The position numbers and the translations under genes were made by a program. From Brugia malayi (Eukaryota > Nematoda > Chromadorea > Rhabditida > Onchocercidae): a DNA stretch of 64,000 nt. The notes under the pieces were generated by a model. It was not told where the DNA came from. It was given only the letters and a program-made list of their open reading frames with translations, and did not search any database. Positions within the stretch are counted from its first letter, which is position 1. Every line of letters begins with the position of its first letter. The stretch covers positions 7,072,187-7,136,186 of the forward strand of contig NW_025062475.1 of assembly GCF_000002995.4 (NCBI RefSeq), in the 5' to 3' direction. Positions 23,901-36,602 of the stretch are shown one piece after another.

Positions 23901-26900
23901 TCAATCATATAAGTATATATATTGGACTTAAGAACTTCAACTGAACTAATGAAAAATTTTGAATTCAAAAAAATTTTTCGAAAAGTCATAGCTTTGAATG
24001 AAACGTACCGCATGACCATAAACAATAGTGCTCATCGTCCTGATTGGAATAAAATCAAGAACAAAAGTGACGAAAATTGAACCCATTTGAGTAGTGAGTG
24101 CAAATGCAGAGAACTATAATTTAAAAAAAAGATAAAATCATAAATTTTTGAAGAGCGTATTAAAGTCTAAATGCTGTTTTACGAAGCAGTAGAACTTTCA
24201 TATCAGCGCAACATCTACCTGCCAAAAAAGCACAAATGTAGTTGTGAAATAAGCAATGAGAAGAGACCACAAGAAGCCATTTTTGATATATCTGAAAAAT
24301 TTGACATTTGCATCTGCGCATTTTAACAAATTACATCTATAACAGAACTTCAACAATCATTCGAAATAATCCACGTTGAAGTTAAAACTTAAATCACAAC
24401 TAAAATCCACTATAAACATCGAATAGTTACCTTAACACATATGTGATGACAAGTATCTGCGCTAGAAAGACGGGATAACCGAAGGATTCGCGAAGTGGAG
24501 GGGTCCACTGTACTCTCGTGGCTTGTCCATGATTGAAAAAAAAGCAGCAGACTGCAAGTGTGCCACCTAATATTGTGTCACTGAAATTATATGTGTATAT
24601 AATGTTCCTTAAAGATTTCCTCAAATTTTGCGATCTCGAAAAGTAAAGCACTAATGTTTCGTCTATCATGATATGCTTTTGATATATGAGCTCAGGGATT
24701 CTCTTATAAACTGTCCTGCACGCTCTGCTTATATCATTTCATGACGCTTTTACACTTCTTTCCTCTATATGGAGTTTTTTCATATCCCAAACGGAGTTCT
24801 AAATTCAGCCACCACAAAATATTGGAGGAAACAATATATTTTGAATTTAATGTGCTCCACTCAAAAACAAAAATCTTCAGAGTATAATCAGTACAGAATT
24901 AGTTCGGTTGAAAGAAATTCTACTATTGGAAGAAAATGCATGCTGAGGCATCAACAAAGAAGTCATTGTTCTAAAGTATCAACAGCTTCATATAATCTTG
25001 ATGGTGTTTCCAACCAAACATTTTGCTTGAAATCGATGAATGTTAGATGAAACTGGCTTATATCCAATCACTACTTCACAAAATGAGAATGACTCATGAA
25101 CCACGAGAATACATATTCAAAGAAATACTCCTCAAAATCTCAAAATCATTAAAGCAAACCGTAAAAACTTTCTTTTTCAAACCTGAAGATGCCAGCATAA
25201 ACAAGTGTTTCAGAAAGATTCTATTTGTCTTTACTTTGAAGTATAGAAAAATTTTACGCCTAAAATGGTTACGTTTCGATCTATCTTTTTTAGGTTCAGT
25301 CCTGCTGTTTACAATTTGACGGATTAGTGTTCACGTAGTTCCATCAAGTTTTATCTTCGTTTACCCATACACTTTTATCTTTCCCCCTTTCTCACCTATT
25401 ATACATATTCATATCCACACCATTCAAAGGTAATCCTTTCATAGCTTTGAGCAACAATAGTAGCAATCTAACCTGAGCAAAACTCCAAACAAAAATATTG
25501 ATGTAGCGACTGTACTCGCCAAGACGAAAACCATGGTGATATAAAAATAATGTTCATTACCGATTCCTGAAGTTTTAGTTAGATAAAAAGTCAAAAAAAG
25601 AAGATAATGCTTGCTTACTGCATCTCCTTACTATGTTTGAAATAACTGTAACATTTAAGAAAAAGTTATGATGACAAGAATAACATGGAATAACTACATT
25701 AAAAATGTTTGCATGAATTAACCTTCACAGCTGACTACAGGTGGCAAGTCGTCACCCCGATTGACTTGCCAGCATTGTTCCACCACCCAATGACTTTTAT
25801 TAGCTACTTTTTTGAATAATTTGAAGGCTATACCTAAAATCACCTGAAAAGTAATAATAGTTGAAAAGTCTGTATTCGTCTAACCATCACTAAAAGTTTC
25901 GATTCTTCTGAAAATTTCCGCGGAACTCGAATCAAACATCACTCTTATGCTCAATTCCAACTAAGCAATTCCAAAAAAGCATCTAATTATAGCCTTAACA
26001 AAATATTATTATTAATGGTTCAAATTATTTAACAATAATCCTAAGCAGATATATGCATAAATGAGCTATGCAATTATTCACTTTATTATTGTCACCTAAT
26101 AGGCTAACAACAGCAACTTCAATCAAATTTTAAAAAATTGAATTTACCTCAGGATAAAGGTTAAAACGCTTCAATGTATTAATAGTGTGACCATATTCTG
26201 TTACGTTATCGTTTGTAATTTGGTTTAGCACTTCGAAAAAAGATGATTCACCAATCAGTTTTTTATAAAATGAATAATATAATCCCTAAAATAAGTTAAA
26301 GTGTACTGAATGCCAGATATCAATGTATTATAGCAAGAATTACTAACACAGCTTTTTGCAACTAATCTAGCATTAAAACCGAGCTTCATCGTGATCTCTC
26401 AGCAGAATCGTTATTTTCCGGGATTTCTGGAGTAGTGCTTATATTGGTATGTATATTCAGAAAACTGTAATTTTGCTATAAATCTGTGACAAAAGTTCTT
26501 TTAATGATGATACATTTATTCATTTGCTATAATCTCAAAGATTTCAGAATGTATTACACGCATTCATCACTAAGACTACTATTCGTAAGAAGAATCAGGC
26601 AGGAATAAGAAAATGAATTTCCAAGTTATTAATTTCTCTGTAATCCTTAGCTTTTCCATATCTTATACCATTTAAAATTCAGTGCCTTTAAAAATAAAGG
26701 AAAGGCTAGCATCTTTTCGTTTAGTAACATTTACACCATTATCCGATAACATATAAAGTTTCCGTAACAAAATTTCTAATATGACCTAAATCAATTATTA
26801 ATATATTTTCATGCCTTTTCCTGCTTTGGAGTACGTATGTCAATAGTTCTAAATAAATGAAAACAGTATTTAATCATAAATTATAGTAAAATTTAATCTG

Positions 26901-29900
26901 TCCCGAAAGTTAATATTATAAGAAGCTACTAATACTTTCTGAGAATTCCAAATGAAATGTTTTTATCAAAATCATGTGGCGGGAAGTACATGATCATACC
27001 TACTTGCAATAATAATAAAAGCATTTAAGGAACCGTAAAGTCAAATGTATAGAAAAATCTTTCCAAATCTTCTTTTATTTCTCAGAAAAAAGACTAGGGA
27101 ACATTGCGAAATTGGAATATAGGAATAAAAAAATGATAAACTTGAACGATGATCCGCTCTAATTCCAAAAATTTTACCAAAAAATTCGACATTTCCTGTA
27201 TCATATTTCCTTTATTTATTAAACCTGCTCATTATTTATAATTCACAGCTTTGCAGACTTATTCACAATAGTGTCTTAATACTTATTTGTATACTTAACT
27301 TGCTTTTTTAGAGCTTTTGATAAGCAGTATCACTTTATTTTCTTGAATATTTCTTTCATCCACTGATTTTATTTTGACGCTATGCAATTAAAGAAAAACA
27401 AAATTCACTTTAAGTTGTCAGTGAAAACAGCCAACAAATGCGGAAAAAATGGTCGACGAAAAGTATATTTGAAATCAATAAATTATATACTGAAAATCAG
27501 TCCTCCTGAGATTATCAATACGGGTACGATAAAGAAAAAACAAAAAAATTTTCCCCTAAGGTAACATAAAATAAGCAGAAGAGAAAGCAAAATAACTGGT
27601 TAAGCCGCTTTTTTCTATTTCACCTTACCTCAAATTTGATTTGGTTTCACTAAATCACTTCATTCCCGCTCTTTAATTTAAATATTATTTTTGATTCCAG
27701 TGTGAAGAGTATTGTATCTGCTTTAAGTTTTTTAAATAAAGAACGCTTTAGGCAGTTCTCCTAACTCTCATATGTCCATATTTTTATATGATTGCAAACC
27801 TAATTTATATAATTACATAATTGCAAATCTAATTTAAGGAACAACATGAACAATATGCCAAAGATTCAGCTCTTTACTCTTTTGGAAAACTTCATTATTA
27901 TTAAAGCGATGCCACATTCTTGAATACTGCAAGTACTGATTTTACCTTTTCACTAATTAATTAAGTAATATTGGCCCAATAATAAATTTTATCAGTGTTG
28001 ACATATGCAAAAACAGCCATTTTAAGCATATGGACCGCCTTCTTCCGTAGGTAAAGCTATATTTACACTAGTTTTGAATATTTTCATTCGGGATGCCAAA
28101 CCCCGTTATACATTTTATCACACAGTTCGAAGTGATTAAAAGCATTTTTGCTAAATCACAATTCGTCTAGGTATTTACAGAATACAATGGCATATTTTGA
28201 GAATAACAACGATGAAAATTATACGCTTCTGTTAAAATTAAAGATAAAGCAAAGAAATTACAGTGATAGAAATAATTTAAAATTTGACGATAATAATAAC
28301 AAAAACAATAATAACAAATAATAATAACCAATAATAGTAATTAATAATAATAATAATAATAATAAGTGAATCTGAATGATAAGTATACTTAAATTCTCAA
28401 CAAATCTCTCCGTAAAGTTCAAACAGCTTGATCTACATTAAAGTACATTAGAAACCATTCTCCTGTTTGCTTAATGAATTATGAATTAGAGAAATTTAGG
28501 ATAAGTAGCAACGATATGTGACATCATAACCATTGCTTTCGCATTGTATTCTTGGTTACGATAAGAGAAAAAACAACAGCGACACTTTTCGATATTTCGT
28601 TTTGAACAAATTTATCTTTCATTTTCATTATCATTATCATCACCACCATCACTCCTACTAGTGTGCTGCACAGGAGAAATGCGTAAGAGAAAATGTATGG
28701 TTAGTTAAAAGAGTGAAGTTAGAAAAGGAAAGAAAGCGATTTACTACTGGTACTGCTAGAGTAGGTATCAAGGCAGGTTAGGTATGATATATTGAGAGGA
28801 GTGAATGCAATAAATAAATGACAAAGACTATATCATTTTTAATAGACTCGAAAGTGTCAACAATATAGAGGAAGACGTAAAGGTTAGGATGGCAGGCGGT
28901 TTGCAAATGTCACAACTTCGAAAAAGAACCCGATTTACTATCTCATAACCATAATTGTTAACGATACCAACTACCAATTTATCGAAGGAACATGCTTTCT
29001 CATCTCTTTGTTCGATCATCACGCCCATCATCATCAAATACCCCTTCGGTAACAGTTATCTCTTGTTTGATGTGTACAACACATCAACTGTCACAACAAA
29101 CTCGCCTAACTACTACATTTCTACTGGTGTTACCCTCTATTCCATCAACACGAAAACTACTACCATTTCCATATGAAAATACGATAAAAATTTATTCCAT
29201 TAGTCTCGGTATTATCATTATTGCTGCTACTCTTTCAGAAATCTCTTCTTCCTCGTCTTACTTTTTCATCTAGTGGAGAAAGACTTTGCAAACCACAGCA
29301 AGAGTAAACTCAACCCATTTCATTTTTGATGGATGACTCACTCAAACTCATTCTGATGAATCAACTGAAAAAAATTCCTAAGTAATAGAAGGAAGAGTAA
29401 CGTGAATATTTCTGTACTTCCGTTCCTATTATAAAACATTGAAAAAGATTGGTGACTAAATCACCACTACCCCACTTACTTAGAATCACCAATGATAAAA
29501 GTAAGAGTTTTATCATGCAATGCATTATTCATAGAGCAGTGAAATCTAGAAATTTATCATTCACTGACAGTTTTCTTTTGCCTTCGCTTACTCTTCTCAA
29601 CAATACTTACGGCTTTCTTATCTGCTTACTTAAAACCCCGCACTAGCTAATTAGCAGCTTACTTCCTTGTAAACAACCAGTCTTCCTGATCTTTCATGCA
29701 CTTTCACTTTCTTCCAATGAAAAATTTGATAAAAACCTAATGCATTTAATGGTTAGCATGATTAATTTAAACTTTTTTTTTAAAGAAATTTTCCTGACTT
29801 TCCAGGTTGGATCACTGCAGCATGTTTTAAAAAACTAGTTTTCAAACAAAAATTTGTTTTTTAAAGAAAAAATTTAAAAAAGTTTCTCTCGAGCCATTCG

Positions 29901-31080
29901 TTATATGCTTTTTTTATAGTAAACCTTTGTATATTTGTTCGTGCTCGAAAACTAATTTTTAAAACATAACAAAATGCAGGAATAAACACAACCACTTTAA
30001 AATTTGAAATTAATATCCAAAATTATTTCCATTTTTTTAATATAAAATTCATTTGGCAAAATTTCAAAACCAATCTTCACTACATCATTCATTTCTGTAT
30101 CTGTTCACTTATTTAAGATTTATCAATGATGACATCAAAGCGTAGAAAAGCTACATTTTTGAAATACTAGCTCCAGTTCACATTCATTAAATGTACACTC
30201 AGAATAACAACCAACATACTGAACAAATACACAAGTACTGAACGAGTAATAGATTAAAACACTGAAATATTTATTACTTATTTGCTAAATTTATTTTTCA
30301 AACAAATTTTGTCCTTTGTTTATTTAATCGCTTTTCCTACACTTTAATTTAGTAAACTCATCCACATAATCATCCAACGCTTCAATTCTACGACTTTTTG
30401 GAATTCTCCAGTTTAGTTAGAATGATCTTTGTTCACTTTGTTTAGCCCTTCCTTTCGCAATGTCTGTTTTATTGCTTCTCCCTACTTCTTAATGTGTATT
30501 GTCTGGCAACTATTTACTCAGTATATTATTGATCCCGTTATTCTGCATATTATCAATCATCCTGAAAGAACCAACCATTTCAGTCCGATAAGCCATTTCA
30601 CGTTCAAAATCGGCCAAATGAGAAAAATGTCGATCGTTTTCGAATAGAGTACCAATATGTGAATAATTTAGTACTGCTGGTATGAGTGCTGAAATTAAAT
30701 TTTAAAAATATGAAAATCTAGTAAAAATAATTAAAAATCGGAAGAAACCAATAAAATATAGTCGAATTATTAATCTCTTCCAAATCCTTTCTTTTTCCCC
30801 ACCAACGAATCCTTTCACTCCTTTTTTTTTTTTAAATTTAATTCACTTTCACTACAAAACCAGTATAGCACGAAATTTTTTCTAATTCAAGAGATTATTT
30901 AGTGGCACAATAAGAAAATGACAAATCAGTCGCATAATATAAATATCACAGATGATGAAAAGGGGACTGAAAAGCTGATCACATTAGTTAATCAAACAAG
31001 GAAAACTCAGTGAAACAAATTTATAAAATGTTGTAATTACGAATTGGTTCCGCGATACGAGAAAAAATGCACTTTTCCAT
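20962..31080 (-). CDS. dpy-19: Protein C-mannosyltransferase DPY-19
   Basis: Seventeen exons in phase give about 663 residues: 31041-31080 (ATG), 30576-30688, 26148-26285, 25723-25843, 25473-25566, 24431-24580, 24219-24291, 24009-24113, 23808-23894, 23521-23658, 23288-23389, 22921-23052, 22521-22640, 22228-22414, 21980-22079, 21598-21720 and 20962-21130 (TGA). DPY-19 is a multipass ER enzyme that adds mannose from dolichol-P-mannose to Trp in thrombospondin repeats. Family motifs are [113 protein letters not shown] and [10 protein letters not shown]. Intron 2 is 4.3 kb. The first exon is tentative, chosen by phase and an upstream in-frame stop. The 21598 donor was also chosen by phase. Confidence 0.93.
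23632..23700. repeat. dpy-19: Short duplication across a dpy-19 splice acceptor
   Basis: The block agataccgatccagagaca occurs at about 23632 and again 46 bp away at about 23678. The first copy is the beginning of the dpy-19 exon 23521-23658, and the second lies in the intron just upstream of its acceptor. Confidence 0.85.
24769..25319 (+). other. Two abutting open frames inside a dpy-19 intron
   Basis: Two plus-strand frames of 93 codons (24769-25050, starts [12 protein letters not shown]) and 90 codons (25047-25319, starts [12 protein letters not shown]) overlap by the four bases ATGA. They lie in the longest late intron (24581-25472) of dpy-19, on the opposite strand. They are basic and hydrophobic, without a motif I recognise. 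They could be a nested gene with a frameshift, a transposon remnant or chance. Confidence 0.2.
28280..28367. repeat. AAT-type microsatellite in dpy-19 intron 2
   Basis: An imperfect run of AAT/AAC trinucleotides inside the 4.3-kb intron. The rest of that intron (26286-30575) shows only short open frames on both strands, such as overlapping ones at 28955-29273, and nothing I can assign. Confidence 0.85.
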
Positions 31081-32184
31081 ATCTCAAAGACAACTTTGGA
31101 ACTGACTGGAGTTGACAAATTTGACTTGATAGCTTCCATTTATTCTTAGTATTTCTCGTAAACAGTGTGACTATTCCATCTTATGTTTTATAAGATATCA
31201 AACTATTCACTTGTCTGAAGAGAGGAGCAGCAAAAAAGAAGGCCAAGGTCAAAGTGTGGTAGTTCTCGATACCTTTGCAACCAGTGCTTTTTATAATACG
31301 CATTAATTGTTTCAGTGCAGTTGGATAGTTTTTATGTCCTGAGCCTATTAAATAATGACTTCTTAGATGATTTTTTCCTGGAAAAACCATCCACACTTTC
31401 TCTCTCATTAACTAACGGGGTCAACTTTTTATTCTCGTGGCACTATTTCCCAACTTCGTTATGTTATCAAAATTTCATTTCCTTACTTATCAAATTCGGC
31501 ATTTTCGAGTCCCGGTAAATTTGCGTTTACTAGAGGTTACTTCTATACCAGCCTAGCATTCAATTATTACAAGAAATTATTTTCAGGATCGAAAACTTCT
31601 TTTTTGAACTTTGGGTGATAAAACTGGACGAAACAAGTTAAGAATAATAATTCAAGCAAACGTCTCATGAAGATATTTCTTTGCAGGAATTTGCTGAGCA
31701 TGTTTACTTGCGCCTTTGAGACTTGATATTTCTAAGAAAGCACAAAGTTCATCAATTAAACCATTACACTTTGCGGGTAAGTTTAGTTAGAAAAAAAAAA
31801 TGCAAAAATCGCCACTTAGGAAATAAGGAATCCATATTTTACTATAAAGCTATTGTCGAAGTGATAAAGACGTTTGGTTTAAGGCAAAACTAAAATAACT
31901 AAAATATTTTTTTCTATCTTAATCCTTTTTATAAGTGCTTGAAATCTTTAACAGAATAAAAAAATCACATTTTTTTTTTTACGTTTCCTATTTCTTCTAA
32001 CATTATGCATACTAAATTTCTAACATCATAGAATGAACAGAATGAATCTGTTGATCGATTAACTCATTATTTTATCCACTCTTAGGAGAATTGAGTAAGG
32101 GTAGTATTTATGAGTTAAATTAATTGTTAGAATGAATCTATCGGTTTTTTTTTTCTGAAAATTTTTAGTAACATCTCACATTAT
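31081..32184. other. Intergenic, dpy-19 5' flank
   Basis: Divergent spacer between dpy-19 (minus) and an unrecognised plus-strand gene. On the minus strand at 31181-31408 there is a 75-codon frame with a hydrophobic segment (TLAFFFAAPLF) that could be an alternative N-terminal membrane exon of dpy-19, but its donor phase does not fit exon 2. A plus-strand stretch at 31688-31776 ends in a good gtaagt donor but has no usable start. Confidence 0.35.
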
Positions 32185-35100
32185 ATGGAAGTCAACAACA
32201 GAATCATTACTTTCTACGTCTTCTGGACGATCGATTTCTGGGGTAGGTTATATTGTTTCGTGTAGTCTCAAATATTTTTCAAGAAAATCTAAGAGATTTT
32301 TGCGGCAGTGCCAACTAAAAAACTAAAAACTAAAAAAACATCAGAACAGCTCCATGAGACTGAGATCATAAGAAATCAGATAGTCGCCAGCAGCAAAAAC
32401 AAATGAATTAAAAGGAAAAGCTTATCCGAAATAGTTTTTTCAGTAAAAGTGCATTTAGAAGCAAGAAATATACATCTGCTTTTGAAATTACTGGAAGATC
32501 AGATGTGTAAGGTCCCAATGAAGTACAGTGAATAATGGGTTATCGGGATGGAGAAATACATAATTTGAGAAGTTAGTAAAAGCTCCAGAAGATCCATTTT
32601 TTTCACATCAATTTCCACATCACATCAACCACATCCGCTTTGTTCTTTCAAAGAATTAACATTAAAGGAAACTCTATACTTTCCATAAGGAAAAAAGGAC
32701 TATAATTTCATTTTAATGTAATTTTAAATGAAAATAAGTACAATGGAGGGTAAACATTTATTGACGTATCCTTCTCCAAATAAATGAACTTAGTTTCTTA
32801 AGAGATCCTCACATATGCATTACTTTCTTAAATCGATTTGATAAAAACTGTAGCATCAAATACAGAAACAGATAAGGCTCTGTTCAACAGATAAAGACAA
32901 ATCAAGAAGAAAGCACGACATAATTGGAGTTTAAGACTTAAGAGATCAAAATGAGCAAAGCAAATATAAAATAAAAGTTGAAAAATAAAAGCTAATCTTT
33001 AAGCAAAAAAAAATTAAGGTAAGGAGCAATTCAGATTTTAGAATGGAATAAATCCTTCGCAATTTAATTACAGTGACAACAGCTTCACCGGTTGAAACTT
33101 CAAAGGAGAGACAGTTGAACGATACAATTATCAGCTCGTCAAATCTAATTCTCTATTTGTTAAATAACTTAAACACTGCAGAAAGTGCAATTTTGGATAG
33201 GTATCTATGCGAAAAAAATTACGCCTCGCTCAAAGTCATGATTGATCGTAAACGAGCTGAAGTAAGTTAATAATAAAGAAGTCAAGACAATTATTCTTTG
33301 GATTACAAGAACACTTTACTCAAGAAGATACTTTAACGGAATTTTGTTTCAATTTACGCCACGACAAAAGCATATTCATCTTATTATTTTTAACAATCTC
33401 TCATCAATATCATCACTATGCAGACTTGCAAAGGGATTTTAAAAACAATTAGTTTCCCCGTATTATGCTGATGTGAACGTCCCAACTCTCCCGTAGCTAT
33501 TTACATTGTTTTATAAGCTTCTTCTTTAGCTCTAACACAATGCAATATAAAAGTCCAGAATCTTTATAAAGTCAGCCTTTAACTCGAACCAAAAATTGGT
33601 TTCACACTTGAATTTGCAGTTGTTTAAAACAAAAGATAAAGCTCTGAAGAGTGTCGTAGATAATGCACAAAAAGCTCCGGGAAATTTTGCTGCCGACATT
33701 AATGAATTGACCGCAGCTCTATCACTGAATCTCACGCAAGAACAATTTAAATACGCTGAAGCATATCGGGTAAACCTTTTGATCTCTCATTTTTCCTCTT
33801 AAATACCCCAACATTGTTCATACTGAATTAATGATTTCAATTGCAGAATGCCACTATATATAGCGTTATTTGTGCTCTGTGGAACACGAAAGTTGAACAA
33901 GAATTGCCGCAAATCGACCAATACGCCATTCTAGAATACTATAGCGAGAAACTTGCGCAGAAAGAAGCAGAAGAAAATATCTTAATTTGGCTATGGAATA
34001 TAATCAGGAAGCTATTTGAGTAAGTTTTCACACATATTCATTACACCTAACAAAAAATGTGCCATGCAATAGTAGAAAAGTAAATCTTAATAAATTAAAT
34101 ATTAAAATCGTCATAACATGTCAAACGAACCATTTGTTTACCTATAGTTCGAGTTCAACTATGTTGCAGCAAACTTTGGCAGTGCTGCACATCTAATAAT
34201 AGCCCTCTTGATCCCTCCAATCAAATAGAGAACGAAGCTTAGACTTTCACCAACCATTTTTCGCTTGGAACTTTCGGAAATATGCATTTCCAACTATTGT
34301 TAAACTATTTGTAATCAAGTAAAAAAAAAAAAAAAAACACGCATGAAGAAAAACTTATCCTTCATTCAGTAGAGAAAACGACAAATTTGAATGCTATGCA
34401 AATGAACCTAAATGTGTTCGAGCAGTGTTGGACCGCTGCGGTGAGACGGAATTAGAACACCTGCAGCAGGCCACAGATAATAATGAATCCAAGCTCATTA
34501 ATGATTTTATCAAAAAAAAATTAGACGACTCAGAAATGTTCGTGGAATATGACAAATGGAATAATGCAAATGATGTGCCCGGAGCTCTCAAAGAAATAAT
34601 CCACAGTTTGAGCCAAGCACAAAGAAGGTTAATACTTCGTAATCAATTTTAAACTATGGGGAAATCAGTTAAATACCATATCATAACTACAGTAAGTCAC
34701 TGCACTTACTTCAAATCCATTTATATAATAGGAAGAATAATTTTCCGTCTATGCATAAATATAATCCTTATAAAAATACAAATGATTGCAGAGCAATGGA
34801 AAAGTTAAGAAGACTTGAGCTAACTGATAAAATCAAGGACTTCTATCGCGAAAACATCGAAAAAACAAGTCTACCAAAACAGCAGGTTAACGCACTATTT
34901 TTTTGACTACTTTGCCCAGTTCGTTAAAATCAGAGTGTGTTAGAAACAGGAATAAAACTTCAGGAGATCGAACTATTCTTCCGGCGAATGAACACGACTT
35001 TTGCTGGATGCTATAAGCCAAATATCAAGAAAACAAAGGAAAGGCAAGTATTTTTTCTAAAACCCCAGAATTCCCATTTAAAATCTTTAGAACAACAACA

Positions 35101-35260
35101 TAAAAGAGGCTTCCCAGATGTTAGTTGTGCCGAACGTTTTTCGGGAGCAAAATTACTCATTTCGGTTTTTTTAAGATCTTTTTTTGCTGCAACACTACGT
35201 ATTTAAAGCATTAATCAATACTCACTTTTTTTTTTTCAGAATAGCTTTCTAATTTTTTAA
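32185..35260 (+). CDS. Unrecognised helix-rich, probably secreted protein
   Basis: Eight exons join in phase to 351 residues: 32185-32242 (tentative ATG), 33074-33261, 33620-33769, 33847-34019, 34370-34627, 34792-34885, 34934-35047 and 35240-35260 (TAA). The first exon is weaker. It starts MEVNNRIITFYVFW, follows a tttttag site 17 bases upstream of the ATG, and could give a short hydrophobic signal segment. The rest is charged and predicted largely alpha-helical by eye. Landmarks are LILYLLNNLN, KALKSVVDNAQKAPG, YSVICALWNTKVEQELP, FECYANEPKCVRAVLDRCGE (the few cysteines cluster here) and KLRRLELTDKIKDFYREN. No catalytic motif or known domain is recognised. It may be nematode-specific. Exons 2-7 are well supported by splice sites and phase, even though the function is unknown. 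Confidence 0.65.
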
Positions 35261-35916
35261 GAGAAAACTGATTCAAAACTGGTTTTCAGATAAGAAATAT
35301 AATGGTGAAAACATAACGCTAAAATTCAGACTGTTAATAATACTTACGACTGTACAAAAATATATTCTGCATTTGTTAACATATATATAGTGATTATTAA
35401 GGTTGCATAAAGAACTGTTATCAGTGTCTATTTGATTGCAGCCTATTATAAAATCTAATCAAGGAGGAGAAAAAAAATTCCAATTGTAGTAATCAACAAA
35501 AAATAAAGTCTAAAAAGTGCTAAAACTTTTTCTCAAACTAGGTTTTGGCGACAAAAACACTGGTGTTAAATGTTGTACTGTTCGTCAAATGCTCAAAAAA
35601 AAAATTTTTTTTTGCCAGTCACAACAAAAAATCTGCAGAAATAAGTACATGTCTTTCAACATAACACTTGAAAATGAATTATAGCAAATGCTGATAAAGC
35701 TTATGTCAGTCCGTAAAAATCATGTAAAAAGGACGAACGACAGTGCTCTTATATATGACTCTTTCTCTCTCTCTATGTATATACAAGACTCTCTAATTAT
35801 GCATATGTATAATTGTATCGTGTTGATTTTTTTTTTTGGAGGTTACAGTTATGCAGGTAATTGTGGATCACAAGATATAGTCCTTTTCGATCAACAATTT
35901 AGTATACTATGAAATG
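35261..35916. other. Intergenic, 3' to 3' spacer
   Basis: Spacer between the converging ends of the plus-strand unknown gene and the small minus-strand gene. AT-rich, with a short CT run at about 35762-35775. No gene seen. Confidence 0.4.
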
Positions 35917-36099
35917 TCAGAGATCACTGGCACCATATTTAACCATTAAGAAATCGAGGAAGGAACAAGAATAGCACGAACCCGTAAGAGCAACACCAAA
36001 TATCCAACATTTCGTTTTTGCATTCGATTTCTCGAGCGCCTTCCGTCTTTGTTCTTCGCTTACGCAACTCGTTTCCCTCTTTTTCGCTGACTTGCCCAT
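35917..36099 (-). CDS. Small basic protein, possibly SMCO4-like
   Basis: A single-exon frame of 60 residues starts MGKSAKKRETSC. Its ATG (36099) follows a tttcag site at 36105-36110 by five bases, the usual layout for a trans-spliced nematode gene. The N-terminal half is basic and charged (EEQRRKALEKSN). The C-terminal half is hydrophobic (WIFGVALTG, then FLDFLMV) and could be one membrane helix. Size (about 59 residues) and the KK-ET...RK-A-E pattern recall the single-pass coiled-coil protein SMCO4/FN5, but the match is weak. It is head-to-head with ubc-20 across a 0.5-kb shared upstream region. Confidence 0.45.
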   Translation of the reverse strand: MGKSAKKRETSCVSEEQRRKALEKSNAKTKCWIFGVALTGSCYSCSFLDFLMVKYGASDL

Positions 36100-36602
36100 T
36101 TTAACTGAAATTACTGAACAAGTGTGCAAAGTCACCCGAAATCAGTTGATGAGTCAAAAAAGCATCACTTGAAGTCAATCCAAACAACAAACAACTTTAA
36201 CCAGAATAAACCAACGACTTCTGCAATTCAACTAGTTCTACGCAATTAAGATTTTCATTTCACAACTGTCTCGCGGCCTTGTGAGAAGAGAGCGACATTT
36301 TCGTGAAAATTGTGAATCGAGGGGTAGTTGAACATAGTGTCGTTGTTGAGTCTTGGTTGGGTATCTCTTGTATAGGTATAGATATGGACTGCTGTCGGGC
36401 AGACTTCGGATTCATGGTTGCTACAACGGAAGAAACGAGTGTTTAACTTGGGATAGTAAGAAGTTTCTGCAAGTATCTCCTTCATCACTCTTAAGTCTGT
36501 CCAAATTATTTTACGTCCCAAATTAAGTTCTCTCTTTTTTAAGCGTTTAAATTAAAACCAATTGCTTTTCAGTCGATCGATCCAGACCAGGCCATTTTCA
36601 CA
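36100..36602. promoter_or_regulatory. Shared upstream region, head-to-head genes
   Basis: Only 503 bp separate the two divergent start codons, so the promoters must overlap or share elements. A tttcag at 36567-36572 is a candidate trans-splice site for ubc-20. An 88-codon minus-strand open frame (36255-36521) lacks an ATG at its start and was not accepted as a gene. No TATA box or named factor site was identified. Confidence 0.45.

Noticed and set aside
28955..29273. Overlapping Ser/Thr-rich frames in dpy-19 intron 2
   Set aside because: Low-complexity TCA/ACT composition, no splice pairing and no motif.
36255..36521. 88-codon minus-strand frame between the head-to-head genes
   Set aside because: It opens with TTG, not ATG, has no splice context and shows no motif.
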